Origin: Muribaculaceae bacterium
GTDB taxonomy: Bacteria; Bacteroidota; Bacteroidia; Bacteroidales; Muribaculaceae
DNA length: 8,559 bases
Assembly (NCBI GenBank): GCA_021443235.1
Contig: JABUUJ010000041.1
Coordinates: 15,034-23,592, forward strand
Direction of reading: 5' to 3'
The translations under genes and the position numbers were made by a program. The notes under the pieces are model-generated. The model was not told where the DNA came from. It saw only the letters and a list, made by a program, of their open reading frames with translations, and did not search any database. Below are positions 1 to 5,257 of the stretch, in pieces; positions within the stretch are counted from its first letter, which is position 1; the number at the start of each line of letters is the position of its first letter.

Positions 1-64
1 CGTTAACCCTCGTTACAATCGTTACTCTCGTTACAATCGTCACTCTCGTCACCCTCGATAATAC
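1..64. repeat. Tandem array, 9-bp period
   Basis: Successive units begin at 1 (10 bp), 11, 20, 29, 38, 47 and 56, all starting CGT or CGA, with core CGT(T/C)AC followed by AAT, TCT or CCT. The units starting at 11/20 and 29/38 form a near-exact 18-bp higher-order repeat. The array decays at about 56-64 into a C-rich spacer (64-70) and may extend left of the window. I see no gene in it. Its function is unknown; it is most simply a small minisatellite. Confidence 0.8.
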
Positions 65-85
65 CCCCCTATAAAAACTAAAACA

Positions 86-200
86 ACGTTGAACAACCTT
101 AAGTTGAACAACGTTGAACCAAGTTAAACCACGTTGAACCAAGTTGAACAAAGTTGAACCAAGTTGAACAAAGTTAAACCAAGTTAAACCACGTCAAACC
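86..200. repeat. Tandem array, 10-bp period
   Basis: From 101 to 200 there are ten consecutive units in exact 10-bp register, consensus A(A/C)GTT(G/A)AAC(C/A). One further unit at 86-95 is separated by the 5-bp ACCTT. The unit at 191 is degenerate (ACGTCAAACC), and the stretch runs directly into the stop codon of the minus-strand sigma factor gene at 207-209. Units containing GTTAAAC or GTTGAAC put stop codons into the reading frames, so the array is not coding. It would be in the 3' UTR of that gene. The period is close to one helical turn, so any protein bound to each unit would sit on one face of the DNA; that is speculation. Confidence 0.9.
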
Positions 201-206
201 ATGTCT

Positions 207-1073
207 TTACCCCAGGAAGGCTCGCAGCGTGGCGCTGCGGTCACCTCGCAGACGGCGTATTGCTTTGTCCTTGATCTGTCGCACGCGTTCGCGCGTGAGG
301 TTGAATCGCAATCCTATCTCATCAAGTGACATCTCATCGCATCCAATTCCAAACGACATCCTCACAATGTCGCTCTCTCGTTGCGAGAGCTGGCCCAGTA
401 CGCGTTTCATTTCTTGTGACAATGCTTCTTGGTTAAGGGCTTCGTCGGCCATTACGCTTTCGCTATTGGTCAGCACGTCGAGCAGGCTGTGCTCTTCTCC
501 ATCGATTAGTGGCGCGTCAACCGACACGTGCTTTCCCGAGGCGCCCATTGTTTGCCCAATTTTTTCAATTTCCAGGTCAAGTTGATCGGCGATCTCCATC
601 AGCGATGGCCTTCGCTGGTTTTCCTGCTCAAATTTGTTGGTGAATTTCGCGACTTTTGCCAATACATTCTCCTGATTTTGCGGTATCCTCACAATCCTTG
701 ACTGCTCTCCCAGAGCCAGCATGATCGCTTGCCGCACCCACCACACGGCGTAGGAGATAAACTTGAATCCTCGTGTGTCGTCAAATCGTTGCGCGGCTGT
801 GATTAGTCCAATGTTGCCTTCGTTGATGAGGTCGGCCAGACCCACACTGCCGTTCTGATACTGCTTGGCTACCGATACTACAAATCTCAGGTTGGCGCAC
901 ACCAGCTTGTCGCGAGCCTCTTGTGCTTTAGGGCCTCCTTCGCGAATTTGCCTCGCCAGTTCCACTTCCTGTTCGGGCGTGATCATTTCAATGCGCCCAA
1001 TCTCGGCCAGGTATTTCTCAAGCGAAACGGTGTCCCTGTTGGTGATTGATGTTTGAATTTTAAGTTGTCTCAT
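207..1073 (-). CDS. RpoD-type sigma factor paralogue (divergent second copy)
   Basis: A sigma-70 family factor that should bind core RNA polymerase and direct promoter recognition. It has 288 residues, the same length as the canonical RpoD encoded just upstream, and aligns to it without gaps at about 190 identical positions (hand count, about 66%). Regions are in normal order: the N-terminal MRQLKI segment, region 1.2 (about 14-50), regions 2.1-2.4 (about 57-131, with F-K-F-I-S-Y-A-V-W-W at 103-112), region 3 (about 140-200) and region 4 (about 225-280) with the intact helix-turn-helix RERVRQIK (261-268). Region 1.1 is absent, as is usual in Bacteroidetes. Oddities: NGSVGLADL replaces the usual N-x-G-L-x-x-x-D-L run in region 2.2, and region 2.4 carries M118-L119 where its neighbour has L118-Q119. 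The start is fixed by alignment of the N-termini. All regions are intact, so it is not an obvious pseudogene; it may be an alternative or stress-phase group 2 factor. Confidence 0.93.
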   Translation of the reverse strand: MRQLKIQTSITNRDTVSLEKYLAEIGRIEMITPEQEVELARQIREGGPKAQEARDKLVCANLRFVVSVAKQYQNGSVGLADLINEGNIGLITAAQRFDDTRGFKFISYAVWWVRQAIMLALGEQSRIVRIPQNQENVLAKVAKFTNKFEQENQRRPSLMEIADQLDLEIEKIGQTMGASGKHVSVDAPLIDGEEHSLLDVLTNSESVMADEALNQEALSQEMKRVLGQLSQRESDIVRMSFGIGCDEMSLDEIGLRFNLTRERVRQIKDKAIRRLRGDRSATLRAFLG

Positions 1074-1202
1074 AGTAATGTGTGTTCTAATGCGTGTTAG
1101 ACGCTAAAAATAAAATGTTATTCGTATGATTTAAAATCTTATACAATAATACCCGCAAAAACCGTGCCAACCACCCTCCAAACACATAAAATCGGCATTT
1201 TC

Positions 1203-1219
1203 TAACATAATAAATGTTA
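1203..1219. repeat. Inverted repeat TAACAT-N5-ATGTTA
   Basis: Six-base perfect arms at 1203-1208 and 1214-1219 flank the spacer AATAA. It lies in the leader of the downstream sigma gene, 130-146 bases before its start codon. It is short and AT-rich, so it could be chance in this composition; an operator role is possible but unsupported. Confidence 0.4.
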
Positions 1220-1248
1220 AAAATCCTTTCTATTTCCGATGAATTAAA

Positions 1249-1276
1249 ATGTTTGTGTAAAATTTACATCAAACAT
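1249..1276. repeat. Near-perfect 28-bp dyad (operator or hairpin)
   Basis: Left arm ATGTTTG-TGTAAA (1249-1261), central A (1262), right arm TTTACA-CAAACAT (1263-1268 and 1270-1276) with a single unpaired T at 1269. Thirteen bases therefore pair on each side. The core matches the 1358-1370 palindrome: TTTGTGTAAA(A/C)TTTACAT occurs at 1252-1269 and 1354-1371 with one difference. Read on the minus strand the dyad is followed by TTTTAATT, so it could be a weak second terminator. It also overlaps a possible minus-strand -7 element, so an operator at the promoter of the second sigma gene is the other reading. Confidence 0.65.
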
Positions 1277-1277
1277 A
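1270..1277 (-). promoter_or_regulatory. Possible -7 element of the second sigma gene
   Basis: Read on the minus strand this is TATGTTTG, an exact match to the Bacteroidetes -7 consensus TAnnTTTG. No TTTG lies at the expected 19-21 base spacing upstream; the nearest, at 1289-1292, is only 11 bases away. A start near 1263 would give a leader of roughly 190 bases. It lies inside the 1249-1276 dyad, so the match may be incidental. Confidence 0.3.
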
Positions 1278-1309
1278 ATTGCGCCCCACAAATAGCCGTA
1301 TCTGCCACT

Positions 1310-1339
1310 AAAAAAGCTGGAATCGCTTGCGACTCCAGC
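1310..1339 (-). terminator. Intrinsic terminator of rpoD
   Basis: On the minus strand the RNA forms a stem from GCUGGAGUCG pairing with CGAUUCCAGC (1330-1339 with 1316-1325; one G-U wobble at 1333/1322), closed by the tetraloop CAAG. Six uridines follow directly (A1310-A1315 on the plus strand). It begins 46 bases beyond the rpoD stop codon and should separate rpoD transcription from the second sigma gene. Confidence 0.88.
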
Positions 1340-1357
1340 CTGAATTCATTTGTTTTG

Positions 1358-1370
1358 TGTAAACTTTACA
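1358..1370. repeat. Palindrome TGTAAA-C-TTTACA
   Basis: A 13-bp palindrome with a central C, the second copy of the motif at the core of the 1249-1276 dyad. It lies between the rpoD stop codon and the rpoD terminator. Its right half (TTTACAT, 1365-1371) also pairs with ATGTAAA at 1378-1384 across the six-base spacer GTTTTT, giving a nested inverted repeat. Confidence 0.6.
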
Positions 1371-1379
1371 TGTTTTTAT

Positions 1380-1389
1380 GTAAATTTAC
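1380..1389. repeat. Palindrome GTAAATTTAC over the rpoD stop codon
   Basis: A perfect 10-bp palindrome and the third occurrence of the GTAAA/TTTAC dyad within about 135 bases. It overlaps the rpoD stop codon (TTA on the plus strand at 1386-1388). Any regulator recognising this family of sites would have three sites here, but a simple AT-rich coincidence cannot be excluded for this shortest copy. Confidence 0.5.
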
Positions 1390-2252
1390 CCCAAATAAGA
1401 TTTTAATAATTTGCTCTTCTGTCCTTTCAGGCGACGTATTGCTTTCTCCTTGATTTGACGCACGCGCTCGCGTGTGAGGTCAAACTTCGCGCCAATCTCT
1501 TCAAGTGTCATCTCCTGGCAACCGATGCCGAAAAACATCTTGAGGATCTCGCTCTCGCGCGGGTTGAGCTGGTCAAGTGCGCGGTTAACTTCCTTCGACA
1601 GCGACTCCTGGTTGAGCGAGAAGTCGGCCATAGGACTGTCGTCGTTAGGAATAACGTCGAGCAGGCTGTTGTCCTCGCCATCAACAAATGGGGCGTCGAC
1701 CGATACGTGACGGCCCGAAACTTTCATCGTGTCAGAGATTTTGTCAACTGGAACGTCGAGTTGCTCGGCAAGCTCCTCGGCCGACGGACGGCGCTCGTTT
1801 TCTTGCTCAAAGCGCGATAGCGCTTTCCCGATTTTGTTGAGCGAACCCACCTGGTTGAGCGGAAGTCGCACAATGCGCGACTGCTCGGCAAGAGCTTGAA
1901 GAATCGACTGACGTATCCACCACACTGCGTAGGAGATAAACTTGAAGCCACGTGTTTCGTCAAATTTTTGAGCTGCCTTAATCAGGCCTAAATTACCCTC
2001 ATCGATTAAGTCGGGCAGACTTAATCCTTGGTTCTGATACTGTTTTGCTACCGAAACAACGAAACGCAGGTTGGCGCTTACAAGCTTGTCGAGTGCTTTT
2101 TGTCCTTCAGGACCACCTTCGCGAATCTTCTGTGCCAGTTCAACTTCCTCATCTACAGTGATTAACTCCTTGCGGCCTATCTCCTGCAGATATTTGTCGA
2201 GCGACGCGCTCTCGCGGTTGGTGATTGATTTAGTAATCTTTAATTGTCTCAT
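1386..2252 (-). CDS. rpoD: RNA polymerase primary sigma factor RpoD
   Basis: The housekeeping sigma-70 factor. Its 288 residues match my recollection of Bacteroides-type RpoD closely: N-terminus MRQLKITKSITNRESASL, NQGLSLPDL in region 2.2 (74-82), YAVWWIRQSILQALAEQSR in region 2.4 (108-126), the sigma-finger segment SVDAPFVDGED in region 3.2 (184-194), the -35-binding helix LTRERVRQIKEKAIRRL in region 4.2 (259-275) and the C-terminus KLLKSYLG. Region 1.1 is lacking, which is normal for the phylum. The start is the conserved MRQLK methionine. A strong consensus promoter lies 40-71 bases upstream and an intrinsic terminator follows, so it is probably monocistronic. A paralogue follows downstream in the same direction. 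Confidence 0.97.
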   Translation of the reverse strand: MRQLKITKSITNRESASLDKYLQEIGRKELITVDEEVELAQKIREGGPEGQKALDKLVSANLRFVVSVAKQYQNQGLSLPDLIDEGNLGLIKAAQKFDETRGFKFISYAVWWIRQSILQALAEQSRIVRLPLNQVGSLNKIGKALSRFEQENERRPSAEELAEQLDVPVDKISDTMKVSGRHVSVDAPFVDGEDNSLLDVIPNDDSPMADFSLNQESLSKEVNRALDQLNPRESEILKMFFGIGCQEMTLEEIGAKFDLTRERVRQIKEKAIRRLKGQKSKLLKSYLG

Positions 2253-2291
2253 TTAAACATATTGTTTAAGCTTAATAGAGCATTAAGCACG

Positions 2292-2323
2292 CAAAATTAC
2301 TGCTTTTTTTTCAGCGGAACAAA
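2292..2323 (-). promoter_or_regulatory. Consensus Bacteroidetes promoter of rpoD
   Basis: On the minus strand, TTTG (2323-2320) is followed after exactly 20 bases by TAATTTTG (2299-2292), matching the -33 TTTG / -7 TAnnTTTG consensus with no mismatch. The predicted start near 2286 gives a leader of about 34 bases before the rpoD ATG. The spacer contains a run of eight A residues (T2304-T2311 on the plus strand). Confidence 0.82.
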
Positions 2324-2393
2324 CAATTTCATAAAAAAAGTGTTATCCCACTAAATTTTATTTAATAAACGCACAAGTCACAATATTATTTTG

Positions 2394-2401
2394 TAAATTT
2401 G
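2394..2401 (+). promoter_or_regulatory. Candidate -7 element of the polysaccharide operon
   Basis: TAAATTTG matches TAnnTTTG exactly. The -33 position (around 2370-2373, CGCA) has no TTTG, so this would be a half-consensus promoter that might need an activator. A start near 2406-2409 would place the adjacent stem-loop (2410-2436) at the very 5' end of the mRNA and give a leader of about 52 bases. Confidence 0.5.
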
Positions 2402-2409
2402 TAGGTTAA

Positions 2410-2436
2410 TTTCGCTTGCCTCGATGAGGCGCGAAA
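2410..2436 (+). promoter_or_regulatory. 5' leader stem-loop of the polysaccharide operon
   Basis: Outer stem TTTCGC (2410-2415) pairs with GCGAAA (2431-2436). A two-base bulge, TT (2416-2417), follows, then the inner stem GCCTC (2418-2422) pairs with GAGGC (2426-2430) around the triloop GAT. This gives 11 pairs in a leader that is otherwise AT-rich. No uridine run follows immediately; the first T-rich stretch is 2444-2453, so a terminator is unlikely. An mRNA-stabilising 5' hairpin or a protein-binding leader element is more likely. Confidence 0.6.
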
Positions 2437-2460
2437 CTGTAACTTTAATTTTTAGAATTT

Positions 2461-4278
2461 ATGCAAGCAATAATTCTGGCCGCCGGTATGGGCCGCAGGC
2501 TGGGTGAATACACCCGCAACAGCACCAAGTGCATGGTGCCAGTTAATGGCGTTCGTCTCATCGACCGACTGCTCACGCAGCTGTCACGACTCAACCTCAA
2601 CCGCGTCGTTATCGTCGTGGGTTACAAGGGAAAAGAACTCATTGACTATATCGGAAACCGATATGACGACGTGCTAAAAATCGAATATGCCGACAACCCC
2701 GTATACTACAAGACCAACAATATCTACTCGCTTGCCATCGTCAAGGACAAGATGCAGCAAGACGACACTTTGCTCATCGAGAGTGACCTCATCTTTGAGG
2801 ACAACCTCTTCGACATGATTGTCTCCGACCCTTATCCCAACCTCGCGCTCGTGGCTAAATACGACCCCTGGATGGACGGCACCATGGTCACTATCGACGC
2901 CGACCGCAACATCGTCAACTTCGTGCCACGCAAGGCGTTTAACTATGCCGAGGTCGACAACTACTACAAGACGGTCAACATCTACAAGTTCAGCAAGCAG
3001 TTCTCGGCCGAGGTCTATGTGCCTTTCCTCGACGCTTATAGCAAGGTGATGGGCAACAACGAGTACTACGAGCAGGTGCTACGTGTTATCACGGTGCTCG
3101 ACCGCGCCGGTTTCAAGGCGCTGCCCATAGGCAACGAGCGGTGGTATGAGATCGACGACGTGCAAGACCTCGACATCGCCGAGGCTCTCTTTGCCAGCGA
3201 CAACGAGCGCCTGAAAAAGTACACCAGCCGTTACGGCGGATACTGGCGCTTCCCCAAGATGCTCGACTTCTGCTACCTCGTCAATCCCTATTTCCCCACA
3301 CGACGCATGAAGGACGAAATCAAGGCCAACTTTGACGCCCTGATTACGCAATATCCTTCGGGAATGAAAGTTAACTCGCTCCTCGCGGGCAAATACTTCG
3401 GCGTGAAGCAAGACTTCATCACGATTGGCAACGGCGCCGCCGAGCTCATTAAGTCGCTCATGGGACGCTTTGCTCAAGCACGTGTGGGCATTATCTATCC
3501 CACCTTTGAGGAATACCCCAACCGCCTTGCACACAACATCGTGGCTTATCATGTCGAGAGCGACGACCTGCAATATAGCGCCCACGACATCATGGCGTTT
3601 TATGCCGACAAGGCGGTCGACGCCATCTTGCTCGTCAATCCCGACAATCCCTCGGGCAACTACATCCCCGTGGCCGACGTGCTCGGGCTTGCCGCATGGT
3701 GCCGCGAGAAGGGAATACGGCTCATCGTCGACGAGTCGTTTGTCGATTTCACCGACGACTTCCAGCACAACTCATTGCTGCACGACGATGTCCTCGCACA
3801 TAACCCTAACTTGATAGTAGTGAAGAGTATAAGCAAGTCATACGGTGTGCCGGGTCTGCGACTGGGCGTGCTGGCAAGCGCCGACGTCGACCTCATCGAC
3901 TATATCAAGAAGGATGTGGCGATTTGGAACATCAACTCGTTTGCCGAGTTCTATATGCAGATTTTCAACAAATATCAGGGAATGTACAACGACGCACAGC
4001 TGAAGTTCCTCGACGTGCGCGCACGCTTTGAGCAGCAACTCAACACCATCAGCTACCTCAAGGTGATTCCGTCGCAGGCCAACTACTTCCTTGTGCGTGT
4101 CGTCAACCGATACACCTCGGCGCAACTCACCGAGATTTTGCTCAATAACTACAACATCCTCATCAAGGACTGCAACTCCAAGACCGGACTCGACGGGCGC
4201 AACTTCCTGCGACTTGCGGTGCGCACCACCGACGATAACAACGCCCTCATCGCAGCGTTGCGCGAACTCGAAAAATAA
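2461..4278 (+). CDS. Cytidylyltransferase - PLP aminotransferase/decarboxylase fusion
   Basis: A 605-residue two-domain enzyme. Residues 1 to about 245 form a LicC/PntC-like nucleotidyltransferase: LAAGMGRRLG (6-15), K23 in STKCMVP, TNNIYSL (85-91), ESDL (107-110, likely metal-binding D109), and EIDDVQDL (230-237). Residues from about 265 form a fold-type I PLP enzyme of the HisC/CobD kind: GNGAAELI (323-330), NPDNPSGN (393-400), D424-E425, the PLP lysine K459 in S-I-S-K, phosphate-binding R467 in PGLRLG, and RLAVRT (584-589), which resembles threonine-phosphate decarboxylase. Inference: one domain makes a phosphorylated amino alcohol or amine (by decarboxylation or transamination) and the other charges it with CTP, giving a CDP-linked donor for polysaccharide decoration. 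The substrate cannot be read from sequence. It is first in the operon, 7 bases before the next gene. The ATG starts directly at the conserved MQAIILAAG strand. Confidence 0.88.
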   Translation: MQAIILAAGMGRRLGEYTRNSTKCMVPVNGVRLIDRLLTQLSRLNLNRVVIVVGYKGKELIDYIGNRYDDVLKIEYADNPVYYKTNNIYSLAIVKDKMQQDDTLLIESDLIFEDNLFDMIVSDPYPNLALVAKYDPWMDGTMVTIDADRNIVNFVPRKAFNYAEVDNYYKTVNIYKFSKQFSAEVYVPFLDAYSKVMGNNEYYEQVLRVITVLDRAGFKALPIGNERWYEIDDVQDLDIAEALFASDNERLKKYTSRYGGYWRFPKMLDFCYLVNPYFPTRRMKDEIKANFDALITQYPSGMKVNSLLAGKYFGVKQDFITIGNGAAELIKSLMGRFAQARVGIIYPTFEEYPNRLAHNIVAYHVESDDLQYSAHDIMAFYADKAVDAILLVNPDNPSGNYIPVADVLGLAAWCREKGIRLIVDESFVDFTDDFQHNSLLHDDVLAHNPNLIVVKSISKSYGVPGLRLGVLASADVDLIDYIKKDVAIWNINSFAEFYMQIFNKYQGMYNDAQLKFLDVRARFEQQLNTISYLKVIPSQANYFLVRVVNRYTSAQLTEILLNNYNILIKDCNSKTGLDGRNFLRLAVRTTDDNNALIAALRELEK

Positions 4279-4285
4279 CATCACC

Positions 4286-5257
4286 ATGAGTGCTAACAAG
4301 GTTTTAATCGTTCAGAATAAGGCAATTCGTGACCTAAACATCTCGCCGGCGCAATGCGTGAGATGGGTCGAGGAGTCGTTTGCCATGAAATATCGCGCCA
4401 CGCTGCCACCCAAAATCAGCATCCACCCGCAGGGCGACGATTTCTTCAACACTATGCCTGCGTTGCTGCCACCCGAGTTCGGGCGCTTCACCATGAAGGA
4501 GGTGCACCGCATCGAGGGGCAGGTGCCGGCGCTGGGTAGCGACCTGCTGCTCTATGACAGCACCACTGGCCACCTCAAGGCACTGGTCGATGCCGACTGG
4601 ATTACGGCAATGCGCACCGGCGCTGTTGTGGCGCTGTCGTTCAGGCTGTTTGCTGCCACTGATGCGCGCAACATCGGCTTCATGGGCTTGGGCAACACCG
4701 CTCGCGCCAGCGCTCTGTGCCTGCTCGACGATAACCGCGACAAGCACTTCACTTTCACGCTGTTGCGCTATAAAGACCAGGCCGAGGACTTCATGCGTCG
4801 CCTTGCCGGGTACGACAATGTGACCTTTGAGATTGTCGACACCGCCCAGCAGATGCTCGACCATGTGCAGGTGCTTGTGTCGTGCATCACTTCGGCGCAG
4901 GGTCTCATTTGCGACGACGATAGCAAGTTCCGCGAGGGCTTACTCCTAATCCCCGTCCACACCCGCGGTTTCCAGAACTGCGACCTGTTTTTTGACAAGG
5001 TATTTGGCGACGACCGTGGCCACATCGAGGGCTTCCGCTATTTCTCGCAGTTCCGACACTTCGACGAGTTGTCGCGCGTGCTGCTGGGCGAGAACCCCGG
5101 CCGCGAGAGCGACAGCGAGCGCATCCTGTGCTACAACATCGGACTGGGACTGCACGACGCCGTCTATGCCAGCAAAATCTATGATATGATTGTTGAGAGC
5201 GGCATCGAGGTTGAGTCGTTTGTTCAAGAAAAAGAAACTGCTAAGGCTTGGATTTGA
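4286..5257 (+). CDS. Ornithine cyclodeaminase / mu-crystallin family protein
   Basis: A 323-residue cytosolic protein of the ornithine cyclodeaminase/mu-crystallin superfamily, whose members use NAD(P) to oxidise or reduce amino acids and imines (ornithine cyclodeaminase, alanine dehydrogenase, the siderophore enzyme SbnB). Visible motifs: K71 in FTMKEVH, R110 in TAMRTGA (107-113), the Rossmann motif G-F-M-G-L-G (131-136), and the acidic pair D242-D243, near where the family places its catalytic aspartate. The C-terminal part (GLGLHDAVYA, 286-295) is also typical. The ATG at 4286 was chosen because it follows the previous stop by 7 bases and leads into family-like sequence; an in-frame ATG at 4091 lies inside the upstream gene. 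The stop overlaps the next start (TGATG). Its product may feed the substrate of the fusion enzyme or make an unusual amino acid substituent; true ornithine cyclodeaminase activity is unproven. Confidence 0.85.
   Translation: MSANKVLIVQNKAIRDLNISPAQCVRWVEESFAMKYRATLPPKISIHPQGDDFFNTMPALLPPEFGRFTMKEVHRIEGQVPALGSDLLLYDSTTGHLKALVDADWITAMRTGAVVALSFRLFAATDARNIGFMGLGNTARASALCLLDDNRDKHFTFTLLRYKDQAEDFMRRLAGYDNVTFEIVDTAQQMLDHVQVLVSCITSAQGLICDDDSKFREGLLLIPVHTRGFQNCDLFFDKVFGDDRGHIEGFRYFSQFRHFDELSRVLLGENPGRESDSERILCYNIGLGLHDAVYASKIYDMIVESGIEVESFVQEKETAKAWI

Larger units (their letters stand above)
1074..1385. other. AT-rich intergenic region between the two sigma genes
   Basis: This 312-bp gap separates two genes read in the same (minus) direction. 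It holds the terminator of the upstream gene (1310-1339), several palindromes (1203-1219, 1249-1276, 1358-1370, 1365-1384, 1380-1389) and one plausible minus-strand TAnnTTTG box (1270-1277). The part from 1074 to about 1200 is the leader of the second sigma gene. There I see only a short GCGT-GTTAG-ACGC inverted repeat at 1092-1104 and no convincing coding sequence. Confidence 0.7.

Noticed and set aside
86..200. CRISPR array
   Set aside because: The units are 10 bp with no spacers and no cas genes nearby, so it is a simple tandem repeat.
101..200. tRNA T-loop-like sequence GGTTCAA on the minus strand
   Set aside because: It only resembles the T-loop core; there is no cloverleaf, acceptor stem or anticodon arm around it.
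780..870. Local frameshift in the second sigma gene explaining its NGSVGLADL segment
   Set aside because: Comparing codons with rpoD shows substitutions at equal length and frame, not compensating insertions and deletions.
1214..1453. 79-codon plus-strand frame across the sigma intergenic region
   Set aside because: It runs through the terminator hairpin, the palindromes and the 3' end of rpoD; its cysteine-rich, low-complexity translation looks like chance.
1455..1820. 121-codon plus-strand frame inside rpoD
   Set aside because: It is opposite a highly conserved rpoD coding region and shows no independent motif or promoter.
2253..2460. Invertible promoter, as found upstream of many Bacteroides capsule operons
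   Set aside because: No pair of long inverted repeats flanks the promoter region and no invertase gene is present.
3079..3768. 229-codon open frame antisense to the fusion gene
   Set aside because: It lies wholly inside a gene with clear enzyme motifs; the long antisense frame follows from its GC-rich codon use. Its translation shows no recognisable domain.
4334..4864. 176-codon antisense open frame
   Set aside because: It is a shadow of the ornithine cyclodeaminase-like gene, with no family features.
2461..5257. Aminoethylphosphonate (phosphonate) biosynthesis locus
   Set aside because: The cytidylyltransferase is compatible, but PEP mutase and phosphonopyruvate decarboxylase are not in the window, and the PLP domain looks like HisC/CobD rather than the phosphonate transaminase.
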